From assembly GCF_002803155.1 (NCBI RefSeq), contig NZ_NNBP01000016.1:164425-228424 (forward strand): 64,000 nt of DNA, in the 5' to 3' direction. Below, one piece after another: positions 23,810 through 34,859 of this stretch. The first letter of the stretch is position 1, and every line of letters starts with the position of its first letter. This stretch comes from Streptomyces sp. CB02959. Its GTDB lineage: Bacteria > Actinomycetota > Actinomycetes > Streptomycetales > Streptomycetaceae. The position numbers and the translations under genes are program-made. The notes under the pieces were generated by a model. The model searched no databases and was not told where the DNA came from. It saw nothing but the letters and a program-made list of their open reading frames with translations.

Positions 23810-24662
23810 CGCCCCCGTTCGTGGCCCTCGGGGACTCGCTCACCGAAGGGCTCGGCGACCCGGTGGCGGGCGGCGGCTGGCGGGGCTGGGCGGCACTGCT
23901 GGCCGACGCGCTGGGGGAACGGCCGGGCGACGTCCCCCTGGTGAACCTGGCGCGCAGCGGGGCGCTGGCGGCCGAGGTGGCGCAGGAGCAGCTGCCGCAG
24001 GCTCGGGCGCTCGCCCCGCGCTTCGCGTCCGTCGTGGTCGGGGCCAACGACACGCTGCGCGCCGCGTTCGCCATCGAGCGGGTGGCCGCGGCACTGGACC
24101 GGGCGCACGCCGCCCTGAGCGGCGACGGGACGGTGGTGCTGACGGCGTGTCTGCCCGACCCCGGCCGGATGCTGGGGCTGCCCGCGCCGCTGGCCCGCCC
24201 GTTGGCCCGCCGGATGCGCGCCGTCAACACCGTCGTGCACGCGGTCGGCGCGCGCTACGGCGGCGTCCACGTCCATCTCGCCGACCACCCCTGGGTGGCC
24301 GACCGGGCCACCTGGAGCGTGGACCGGCTGCACCCCAGCGAGCGCGGCCACCGGCTGCTGGCCCGCGGCTTCCACACCGCGCTGGCCGCCCGCGGACTGG
24401 CCGGTGGGCCGCCGCCCCCGCTCACCCTCGACGGCCCGCCGCCGACTCGGGCCGGCTCGCTGGTGTGGATGGCGACCCGAGGCACCCGGTGGGTGGCCGA
24501 CCGGTGCACCGACCTGTTGCCCGGCCTGCTGGCGCTGGCCGTACGGGAGTGCCGGTACGGCCTGGCCGGATCCGGGCGGTTGCTGGACGCCGCCGCCGAA
24601 CGGGCCACCCGCAGCGCCCTCGCGGCCCTGTCGGAACCGGGCGGCGCTGCGACAATGGCGGG

Positions 24663-24666
<4 letters not shown>
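23806..24666 (+). CDS. SGNH/GDSL hydrolase
   Basis: A 286-residue SGNH-family esterase without a signal peptide. Block I is A-L-G-D-S-L-T-E-G (Ser nucleophile), block II has a Gly in S-G-A-L-A-A-E, block III is V-G-A-N-D (Asn), and block V is D-R-L-H-P-S-E-R-G-H with the catalytic D-x-x-H. All four catalytic elements are intact. GTG 23806 overlaps the preceding stop (GTGA). In the operon with two glycosyltransferases it may deacylate or acylate the glycosylated product; that is inference. Confidence 0.85.
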
Positions 24667-28280
<3,614 letters not shown>

Positions 28281-28283
28281 CCG

Positions 28284-28323
28284 GCGCCCGGCCGCGGGCA
28301 CCGTCGGGTCCGCGGCCGGGCGC
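28284..28323. terminator. bidirectional hairpin terminator
   Basis: A perfect 14-bp stem, GCGCCCGGCCGCGG (28284-28297) with CCGCGGCCGGGCGC (28310-28323), between the convergent oxoprolinase and small secreted protein genes. Confidence 0.9.
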
Positions 28324-28341
28324 GTCGGGCATGGCCGCCCG

Positions 28342-28626
28342 TCACTCCCCTTCTGCCGCGCGGCGGCACGCCTCGAAGGCGATCACCGCGGGGACGTAGT
28401 CCCGCCGCAGCTCGGTGTAGCAGGCCCGGACGGCCTCGGGGCCGCCCTCGGCGCCGATGAGACAGGCCCGTTCGACCACTTCGGGATTGGCTTGGGGGTG
28501 CTGTTCCAGGACGGTGTAGAAGCACGCCTGCGGGGTCGCGTGGGCGGCCGGGGCGAGGGCGACGACGCCGCCGAGGGCGAGGGCGAGACCGCTGAGCGCG
28601 GCGGTGAGGCGCGGGGCGAGACGCAT
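28342..28626 (-). CDS. small secreted four-cysteine protein
   Basis: A 94-residue protein. The signal peptide (M-R-L-A-P-R-L-T-A-A-L-S-G-L-A-L-A-L) ends at A-H-A, leaving a mature domain of about 64 residues with four Cys (A-C-F-Y, A-C-L-I, A-C-Y-T, A-C-R-R), presumably two disulfides. A conserved-looking E-Q-H-P-Q-A-N-P-E-V-V core precedes the second Cys. I do not recognise the family. It is a single-gene unit with its own terminator. Confidence 0.72.
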   Translation of the reverse strand: MRLAPRLTAALSGLALALGGVVALAPAAHATPQACFYTVLEQHPQANPEVVERACLIGAEGGPEAVRACYTELRRDYVPAVIAFEACRRAAEGE

Positions 28627-28792
28627 GGTGGACACGGTTCCTTCCGTGCGGGAGCCCGAGTAGGTCACTCGGGGCAGTTGATCCGCTACGGACTGTGCCC
28701 GTCCGTGCTGTCGGCGACGCCGGGGCGGGCGGGGCACCGGGCGTGAATGCCCGGCGCTCGGGGCGCACTTGAGGCGGTGGTGCGCGGCGCCG

Positions 28793-29686
28793 TCACCGGG
28801 CGGGCGCCGGCCGGCCCGGCCGTCGGCCGATGCGCACGAACCGGACCGGAGTCCCCGGTGCCGCCTGGGCCGCCGGGGCCAGGAAGCGCTCCGGGACCAC
28901 GCCGACGACCGGATAGCCGCCGGTGGTGGGGTGGTCGTGCAGGAACAGCACCGGCAGGCCGTTCGGCGGGACCTGAAGGGCGCCCAACGGCATCCCCTCA
29001 CTGGGGAGTTCACCGTCCCTGGCGCGCTCCAGGGGCGGGCCCTCGGTGCGCAGCCCGATCCGGTTGGACGCCGCGGAGACCCGGAACCGGCCGGTGGCCA
29101 GGGTGCGCAGCCCGTCGGCGGTGAACCAGGCGTCGCGCGGACCGGGCAGGAACGGCAGCACCAACTCGGCCGCCGGCCCGGTGTGCGGCACCGCGTCGGC
29201 GGCTGCCGACGGCCCGTAAGGCGAGCCCAGCGGGAGCACCGCGCCGTCCGCGAGCAGGTCCGGGCCCAGGCCGGAGAGCAGGTCGGCGGCGCGGCTGCCG
29301 AGCACCGGCTCGGTGGCGATGCCGCCGGCGAAGGCGAGGTGGCAGCGGACTCCGTGGGTGGCCGGACCGGCCTCCAGCACGGCACCGGCCGGCACGTGCA
29401 GCGGGGCGCCCCAGGGGGCGGGGCGGCCGTCCACCGTCACCGGGCAGGCGGCGCCGGTGACCGCGACCGTGGTGGCGGTGCGCAGTCGGACGGCGCAGCC
29501 GGTGAGGGTGGTCTCCAGGGTGGCCGCCGACGCGGGGTTGCCCACCAGGCGGTTGGCGAGCCGGTGCGCGGGCTCGTCCAGGGCTCCGGAGCGCGGCACC
29601 CCGAGGTGGGCGTGGCCGGGCCGGCCGAGGTCCTGGACGGTGGTGAGCGCACCGGCCCGGACCACCGAGAGGGCGCGGTCGGTCAT
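28793..29686 (-). CDS. pxpC: 5-oxoprolinase subunit C (KipA/YbgK family)
   Basis: The 297-residue protein has the carboxyltransferase-like fold of KipA/PxpC: V-V-R-A-G-A-L-T-T-V-Q-D-L-G-R-P-G near the N-terminus, V-P-R-S-G-A-L-D, G-V-R-C-H-L-A-F-A-G-G-I and S-N-R-I-G-L-R-T-E-G. With PxpA and PxpB it forms the widespread prokaryotic ATP-dependent 5-oxoprolinase. Its ATG overlaps the pxpB stop (ATGA). Order pxpA-pxpB-pxpC, all coupled. It ends about 165 bases before the small secreted gene. Confidence 0.9.
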   Translation of the reverse strand: MTDRALSVVRAGALTTVQDLGRPGHAHLGVPRSGALDEPAHRLANRLVGNPASAATLETTLTGCAVRLRTATTVAVTGAACPVTVDGRPAPWGAPLHVPAGAVLEAGPATHGVRCHLAFAGGIATEPVLGSRAADLLSGLGPDLLADGAVLPLGSPYGPSAAADAVPHTGPAAELVLPFLPGPRDAWFTADGLRTLATGRFRVSAASNRIGLRTEGPPLERARDGELPSEGMPLGALQVPPNGLPVLFLHDHPTTGGYPVVGVVPERFLAPAAQAAPGTPVRFVRIGRRPGRPAPAR

Positions 29687-30408
29687 CGGGCGGGCTCCTC
29701 GGGGAGGCGTTCGGGGCGGGACGGGGCGGTGCGCGGGGCCGGTACGGGGGCGTCCACGGGGACGAAGCGGACGGGGGTGCCGGGGGCCAGCAGGGCCGCC
29801 GGTTCGCGCCGCGGGTCCCACAGGACGGCGTCGGTGCGGCCGATCAACTGCCAGCCGCCGGGGGAGGGGCGCGGATAGACGCCGGTGTACGGGCCGGCCA
29901 GGCCGACCGAGCCGACCGGGACCCGGGTGCGGGGGGTCGCCCGGCGCGGGACGTGCAGCCGCTCCGGAAGCCCCGTCAGATAGCCGAAGCCGGGCGCGAA
30001 TCCGCAGAACGCGACCCGGAAGGCGGTGCCGGAGTGCGACCGGACCACCTCGTCGGGGGTGACGCCCCACAGGGCGGCGACCTCGGCGAGGTCGGGCCCG
30101 TCGTAGCGGACCGGGATCTCCACGGCCGGGCGGTCGCCGGCGGACAGCGGGGGGATCCGCCAGCCGGCCAGCTCCGCGCCCAGCGCCGGGGGGTCGGCCA
30201 GGCCGTCGAGGAAGACCGTCCGGGCGGCCGGCACGATCTCGCGGACCGCCGGGAGCGTGCCGGCGGCGGCGCGCCGCAGCAGCTCGGCGTGGAGCGCCTC
30301 GACGTCCTCGTCGCCGTTCAGCTCGATCAGCAGTCCGTGGTCGCCGACCGGCAGTGCGCGCAGCGGCAGCGGCCCGGCGGTGCGCGGCGCGCCGCCGTCC
30401 GGCGTCAC
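29683..30408 (-). CDS. pxpB: 5-oxoprolinase subunit B (KipI/YbgJ family)
   Basis: A 241-residue cyclophilin-like protein of the KipI/PxpB family. Diagnostic blocks are F-C-G-F-A-P-G-F-G-Y-L, V-P-V-G-S-V-G-L-A-G-P-Y-T-G-V-Y-P, and S-P-G-G-W-Q-L-I-G-R-T. In Bacillus the homologue was first described as an inhibitor of KinA, but the conserved role is 5-oxoproline hydrolysis with PxpA and PxpC. GTG 30408 overlaps the pxpA stop (GTGA). Confidence 0.9.
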   Translation of the reverse strand: MTPDGGAPRTAGPLPLRALPVGDHGLLIELNGDEDVEALHAELLRRAAAGTLPAVREIVPAARTVFLDGLADPPALGAELAGWRIPPLSAGDRPAVEIPVRYDGPDLAEVAALWGVTPDEVVRSHSGTAFRVAFCGFAPGFGYLTGLPERLHVPRRATPRTRVPVGSVGLAGPYTGVYPRPSPGGWQLIGRTDAVLWDPRREPAALLAPGTPVRFVPVDAPVPAPRTAPSRPERLPEEPAR

Positions 30409-31181
30409 GCGAAGCTCCGGACGCGGACGCCGGCCGCGGTCAGCTCGGCCCGTACCCGCCGCGCCAGTTCGGCCGCGCCCGGGGTGTCGCCGTGCAGGCA
30501 GAGGGAGCGCGCGGCGACCGTGATCCGGGTGCCGTCGCGGGAGGTGACCGCACCGTCGCGGGCCAGGCCCACCGCGCGCTTGACCACCGCGTCGGGGTCG
30601 TGGACGACCGCGCCCGGTTCCCGGCGCGGCACCAGGGTGCCCTGATCGGTGTAGGCGCGGTCGGCGAACGCCTCGCCGACGACGGGGAGGTCGGCCTCCG
30701 CGGCGGCCTGGTGCAGCCGGGAGCCGGGCAGGCCGAGGACGGGCAGTCGGCCGCCCGCGGCGCGGATCCCGGCGGCCACCGCGGCGGCCTGTTCGGCGTC
30801 GTGCACGCAGCGGTTGTAGAGCGCGCCGTGCGGTTTGGCGTAGCCGACGCGGGCTCCGGCGGCGCGGGCGAAGACCTCCAACGCGCCAATCTGGTACGTG
30901 ATCTCGTCGGCGAGTTCCTCGGGCGGCACGTCCATGGCGCGGCGTCCGAAGCCGGCCAGATCGCGGTAGGAGACCTGGGCGCCGATCACCACGCCGCGCT
31001 CGGCGGCCAGCGCGCAGACCCGGCGCATGGTGGACGGGTCGCCGGCGTGGAAGCCGCAGGCCACGTTGGCGCTGGTGACGACGGACAGCAGGGCCTCGTC
31101 GTCGGTGAGGTGCCAGCGGCCGAACCCTTCCCCGAGGTCGGCGTTGAGGTCGATGGGGGGAGGGGCCGCCGGGTTGCTCAT
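30405..31181 (-). CDS. pxpA: 5-oxoprolinase subunit A (LamB/YcsF family)
   Basis: A 258-residue TIM-barrel-like LamB/YcsF protein: I-D-L-N-A-D-L-G-E-G-F-G at the N-terminus, N-V-A-C-G-F-H-A-G-D-P, I-G-A-Q-V-S-Y-R-D, Y-A-K-P-H-G-A-L-Y-N and R-S-L-C-L-H-G-D-T-P-G. PxpA carries the probable catalytic metal or acid residues for opening the pyroglutamate ring. It is the first gene of pxpABC. ATG 31181 is the family start; the RBS is weak. A promoter with an embedded GntR-type operator sits 70-100 bases upstream. Confidence 0.92.
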   Translation of the reverse strand: MSNPAAPPPIDLNADLGEGFGRWHLTDDEALLSVVTSANVACGFHAGDPSTMRRVCALAAERGVVIGAQVSYRDLAGFGRRAMDVPPEELADEITYQIGALEVFARAAGARVGYAKPHGALYNRCVHDAEQAAAVAAGIRAAGGRLPVLGLPGSRLHQAAAEADLPVVGEAFADRAYTDQGTLVPRREPGAVVHDPDAVVKRAVGLARDGAVTSRDGTRITVAARSLCLHGDTPGAAELARRVRAELTAAGVRVRSFA

Positions 31182-31252
31182 GGATGTCCGTTCCGGGTGC
31201 GGGGTGCAGTGCGGATGCGGGAGGTGGCCGCGGCGATGCCGAGGCGCAAGCC

Positions 31253-31281
31253 AACGTACAGATCGTTCAACGATCCGACAA
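31253..31281 (-). promoter_or_regulatory. pxpA promoter with GntR-type operator in the spacer
   Basis: Reading the minus strand: -35 TTGTCG (31281-31276), a 17-base spacer containing the near-perfect palindrome GATCGTTGAACGATC (31275-31261), and -10 TACGTT (31258-31253). The palindrome has 7-bp arms around one central base, typical of FadR-type GntR regulators. The same -35 and half-site occur at 32159-32179 before the DUF969 operon. Confidence 0.78.
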
Positions 31282-31384
31282 GAGGCGTGTTGTCCCATCC
31301 CGTCATCTGGGATTGACTGCGGCTGACATCGCAGTGGGGCGGGCCTCGTCGGTCCGTTCCGGACGGGACGGAGCGGACAGCGGG

Positions 31385-32128
31385 ATGGCCGGCGGAATGG
31401 CGAAGAACGATCAACGGCGGCTCGCCGAGGTCGCGGGACTGGAACGGGACCGCGCCCTGCTGGGCCGCGCCAGCACGGCCGAACGGGTCGCCGACATCCT
31501 GCGGGACCGGATCACCGAGGGCTACTTCTCGCCCGGCGCGAGGCTGTCCGAGGAGAGCATCGGCGGTGCGCTGGGCGTCTCCCGCAACACCCTCCGCGAG
31601 TCGTTCCGGCTGCTCACCCACGAGCGGCTGCTGGAGCACCGGCTCAACCGCGGGGTCTTCGTGCGGATGGTGACCGTCGAGGACCTCGACGACATCTTCC
31701 GGGTGCGGCTGCTGGTGGAGTGCGCCGCGGTGCGCGGACTGGGTCAGGGCCCGTACGACGCCGCCACCACCGCGTCGGTGGCCGCGATCGAGGCGGCGGT
31801 GCGGGCCGGCGAGGACGCCGCCGCGGCCCGGGTCTGGGAGGAGCTCTCGACCGCCAACATCCGCTTCCACCAGGCCGTCGTGGCGCTGGCCGGCAGCCCG
31901 CGGACCGACGAGCTGATGCGCGGCGTGCTGGCCGAACTCCGACTGGTCTTCCACGTGATGGCCGATCCGCAGCGCTTCTACGCGCCCTACCTGGTCCGCA
32001 ACCGGCAGATCGCGGAGTCGCTGGTGGCCGGCGACGCGGCCGCCGCCGAGCCGCTGCTGCGCGCCTATCTGGAGGACTCGCGCGGCCAGTTGTCGGCGGC
32101 GTACGCCCAGCGCATCGCCGAGGGGTAA
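31385..32128 (+). CDS. GntR-family regulator with FCD domain
   Basis: A 247-residue regulator. The winged-helix domain (about residues 25-90) has I-L-R-D-R-I-T-E-G-Y-F-S-P-G-A-R-L-S-E and G-V-S-R-N-T-L-R-E-S-F-R-L-L. The C-terminal FCD domain has R-L-L-V-E-C-A-A and metal-type residues in N-I-R-F-H-Q-A-V-V-A. ATG 31385 is preferred (GGAG about 11 bases upstream); ATG 31397 is possible. It lies between pxpA (divergent) and the DUF969-DUF979-pcp genes (same strand), each with a matching operator, so it is the likely repressor of both. Pyroglutamate or a related metabolite would be the natural ligand; that is inference. Confidence 0.88.
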   Translation: MAGGMAKNDQRRLAEVAGLERDRALLGRASTAERVADILRDRITEGYFSPGARLSEESIGGALGVSRNTLRESFRLLTHERLLEHRLNRGVFVRMVTVEDLDDIFRVRLLVECAAVRGLGQGPYDAATTASVAAIEAAVRAGEDAAAARVWEELSTANIRFHQAVVALAGSPRTDELMRGVLAELRLVFHVMADPQRFYAPYLVRNRQIAESLVAGDAAAAEPLLRAYLEDSRGQLSAAYAQRIAEG

Positions 32129-32158
32129 CCGCGCTCTCGTTTCCTCGCCGCCGACCCC

Positions 32159-32188
32159 TTGTCGGATCGTTGAACAATCGAATAGCCT
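32159..32188 (+). promoter_or_regulatory. DUF969 operon promoter with GntR-type operator in the spacer
   Basis: -35 TTGTCG (32159-32164), operator GATCGTTGAACAATC (32165-32179, one mismatch from symmetry), and -10 TAGCCT (32183-32188) after an 18-base spacer. It duplicates the pxpA promoter architecture. Confidence 0.72.
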
Positions 32189-32233
32189 CCGCAGCAATCT
32201 CCAGAGCAACCCCTCTCTCCGGAGCAACCCCTC
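32186..32233. repeat. 18-bp period tandem repeat in DUF969 leader
   Basis: GAGCAACCCCTC occurs at 32204-32215 and 32222-32233, with a degenerate third copy (GCAGCAATCTCC) about 18 bases earlier. It lies in the presumed 5' UTR, 80-125 bases before the DUF969 start. Confidence 0.55.
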
Positions 32234-32311
32234 AACGCTCCCCGGACGCCTGCGGCCCGTTCGAACCGTGGCACGCACCCGTCGGGGAACCCGTACGCGG
32301 AAGGCGGAGCC

Positions 32312-33022
32312 ATGATCGTGCTCCTCGGCGTGCTCGTGGTCGTGATCGGATTCGCCACGAAACGCAATGCCCTGCTGGTCGTCGCGGTGGCCGGCATCAC
32401 CACCGGCCTCCTCGGCGGACTCTCGCCCACGAAGGTGCTGGCCGCCTTCGGCGAGGGCTTCGCCGGCAGCCGGGCGGTGACCATCTTCGCGATCACCCTC
32501 CCGGTCATCGGCCTGCTGGAGCGCTACGGCCTCCAGGAACAGGCCCGCACTCTCATCGCCCGGTTCGGGCGCCTCACCACCGGGCGCTTCCTCGCGCTCT
32601 ACCTGGGCCTGCGGCAGATCGGCGCCGCCGTCGGACTGACCAACGTCTTCGGGCACGCCCAGACCGTCCGCCCGCTCGCCGTCCCGATGGCGGAGGGCGC
32701 CGCCGAGCGCCGCTACGGCCCGCTCCCCGCCCGCACCCGGGAGAAGATCCGCTCGTTCGCGGCCGGCGCGGACAACGTCGGCCTCTTCTTCGGGGAGGAC
32801 GTCTTCCTCGCCGTCGGCTCGATCCTGCTGATCACCGGCTTCGTCAACACCACCTACGGGACCCACCTCGAACCGCTGCAACTGGCGCTGTGGGCCATCC
32901 CCACCGCGCTGTGCGCCTTCGTCGTCCACGGCTGGCGGCTGCTGAGCCTGGACCGCCGACTGGAGCGCGAACTGCTCGCCGCCAACGCCCACCCCACCAC
33001 CGCAGCGGAGACCACCCGATGA
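32312..33022 (+). CDS. DUF969 membrane protein
   Basis: A 236-residue integral membrane protein with about six hydrophobic segments, starting I-V-L-L-G-V-L-V-V-V-I-G-F and including G-I-T-T-G-L-L-G-G-L. DUF969 always pairs with DUF979 and often sits beside pyrrolidone-carboxylate peptidase, which suggests a two-part transporter for pyroglutamate or pyroglutamyl peptides. ATG 32312 follows GGCGGAG. It overlaps the DUF979 start (ATGA). Confidence 0.86.
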   Translation: MIVLLGVLVVVIGFATKRNALLVVAVAGITTGLLGGLSPTKVLAAFGEGFAGSRAVTIFAITLPVIGLLERYGLQEQARTLIARFGRLTTGRFLALYLGLRQIGAAVGLTNVFGHAQTVRPLAVPMAEGAAERRYGPLPARTREKIRSFAAGADNVGLFFGEDVFLAVGSILLITGFVNTTYGTHLEPLQLALWAIPTALCAFVVHGWRLLSLDRRLERELLAANAHPTTAAETTR

Positions 33023-33987
33023 TCAAGGCAGAGTGGTTCTACTGGCTCGTCGGCCTCAGCTTCCTGGTGATGGCCGCCCAGATGGTCGCCGACCGCGGCA
33101 ACCCCAAGCGCTTCGGCACCGGCGCCTTCTGGGGCCTGATCGGCGCCGGGTTCATCTACAGCAGCTGGGTGGTCACCAAGCAGGCGCCGGCCGAGCCACT
33201 GGGCGCCGCCGTGCTGGTGATGGCCGCCCTGGCAGGCTTCGGCTTCACCGGGCGCGGCAACCCGCGCACCACCACCCCGGAGGAGCGCACCGCGAGCGCC
33301 GCCCGCCTGGGCAACAAGCTCTTCGTCCCGGCGCTGACCATCCCGGTCGTCGCGATGGCCTGCGCCATCGGCGTCAAACACCTCTCCATCGGGGGCCGAC
33401 CGGTCCTCCAGGAGGGCAGCGAGACCATCCTGGGCCTCGGCATCGGCGCGGTCGCCGCGCTCGTCGTCGGCATGGTGATGCTGCGCGAGAAGCGGCCCTC
33501 GGTGCCCGTCCAGGCCGGCCGCGGCATGCTGGAGGCGATGGGCTGGGCGATGCTGCTGCCGCAGATGCTGGCCACGCTCGGCGCCATCTTCCAGGTCTCC
33601 GGCGTCGGCGGCCAGGTCGGCAAGCTCGCCAGCGCCGTGCTGCCGAAGGACTCCCTCTACGTCGCCGTCGTCGTCTACTGCGTGGGCATGTTCGCCTTCA
33701 CGCTCATCATGGGCAACGCCTTCGCCGCCTTCCCCGTGATGACCGCCGCGGTCGGCTGGCCCGTCCTCATCGGGCACTTCCACGGAAATCCGGCCGCCGT
33801 CCTGGCCCTCGGCATGCTCGCCGGCTTCTGCGGGACGCTGGTCACCCCGATGGCCGCCAACTTCAACATCGTCCCGGCGGCGCTGCTGGAACTGAAGGAC
33901 CAGTACGGGCCCATCAAGGCGCAGTTGCCGACCGCCGGCATCCTGCTGGGCTGCAACATCGTGATCATGGCGCTGTTCGCGTTCTGA
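33019..33987 (+). CDS. DUF979 membrane protein
   Basis: A 322-residue membrane protein with about eight to nine hydrophobic segments (W-F-Y-W-L-V-G-L-S-F-L-V-M-A-A, L-Y-V-A-V-V-V-Y-C-V-G-M-F). Conserved-looking intramembrane blocks are I-M-G-N-A-F-A-A-F-P-V-M-T-A and G-F-C-G-T-L-V-T-P-M-A-A-N-F-N. It is coupled to DUF969 by a 4-base overlap, so the two probably form one complex. Transport of pyroglutamate-type substrates is inferred from the neighbouring pcp and pxp genes. Confidence 0.86.
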   Translation: MIKAEWFYWLVGLSFLVMAAQMVADRGNPKRFGTGAFWGLIGAGFIYSSWVVTKQAPAEPLGAAVLVMAALAGFGFTGRGNPRTTTPEERTASAARLGNKLFVPALTIPVVAMACAIGVKHLSIGGRPVLQEGSETILGLGIGAVAALVVGMVMLREKRPSVPVQAGRGMLEAMGWAMLLPQMLATLGAIFQVSGVGGQVGKLASAVLPKDSLYVAVVVYCVGMFAFTLIMGNAFAAFPVMTAAVGWPVLIGHFHGNPAAVLALGMLAGFCGTLVTPMAANFNIVPAALLELKDQYGPIKAQLPTAGILLGCNIVIMALFAF

Positions 33988-34064
33988 CCTGCCCGGCGGC
34001 CGCCACCGGCCGCCGGGCCCCGCCCCCACCTGCCGACCGCCCGAGCCGCCCCGAGAGGGACCCC

Positions 34065-34727
34065 ATGACGTCCACCACCCCGCCGACCCGCGTCCTGTTC
34101 ACCGGATTCGCACCGTTCGACGGCGCGGCCACCAACCCCTCCTGGCAGGCGGTGCGCACCGCGGCGGCCACCCCGCTCGCCGGGCTGGCGCTGCACACCG
34201 CCGAACTGCCCTGCGTCTACGGCGCCGCCCTGACCGCCCTGCGCACCGCGATCGACGAGACGCGCCCCGACCTCGTGGTGGCCGTCGGGCAGGCGGGCGG
34301 GCGCCCGGACATCACCGTCGAGCGGGTCGCCCTCAACGTCGACGACGCCCGCATACCCGACAACGCGGGGGCCGAGCCGATCGACGAACCGATCGTGCCG
34401 GACGGGCCCGCCGCGTACTTCTCCACCCTCCCGATCAAGGCGTGCGTGGCGGCCGTCCGCGCCGCCGGCCTGCCGGCCTCGGTCTCCAACACCGCCGGGA
34501 CCTTCGTCTGCAACCACGTCTTCTACGGACTCGCCCACCTCATCGCCGCCGAACTCCCGCACATACGCGGCGGATTCGTGCACGTCCCGTACGCGCCCGA
34601 GCAGGTCACCGACCGCGCCCAGCCGTCGCTGCCGGTCGACGCGGTCGCCACCGCACTGCGCGAGATCGCCGCCACCGCCGCCCGGACGCGCACCGACCTC
34701 CGGGTCGCGGAGGGGGCCACGCACTGA
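34065..34727 (+). CDS. pcp: pyrrolidone-carboxylate peptidase
   Basis: A C15-family cysteine peptidase, 220 residues, that removes N-terminal pyroglutamate from peptides. The catalytic triad is visible as Glu86 (T-V-E-R-V-A-L-N), Cys149 (G-T-F-V-C-N-H-V-F-Y) and His173 (F-V-H-V-P-Y-A-P-E-Q). Substrate-pocket blocks F-T-G-F-A-P-F-D-G and G-Q-A-G-G-R are present. ATG 34065 follows GAGAGGGA. It lies 77 bases after DUF979, probably in the same operon under GntR control. Its product pyroglutamate is the substrate of the two 5-oxoprolinases nearby. Confidence 0.93.
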   Translation: MTSTTPPTRVLFTGFAPFDGAATNPSWQAVRTAAATPLAGLALHTAELPCVYGAALTALRTAIDETRPDLVVAVGQAGGRPDITVERVALNVDDARIPDNAGAEPIDEPIVPDGPAAYFSTLPIKACVAAVRAAGLPASVSNTAGTFVCNHVFYGLAHLIAAELPHIRGGFVHVPYAPEQVTDRAQPSLPVDAVATALREIAATAARTRTDLRVAEGATH

Positions 34728-34859
34728 CCCGCCGGCGCCGCCGGTAAAATGATCAGCCGGCCGGCCCACGGGACCGCCAAGGGACCCGGGCCCGGCCCGC
34801 CCCTGAGGGGATCCGCGCCGTTTCGTCCGTTGTCGGTGCCAGCGCCTACTCTGTGCGAC

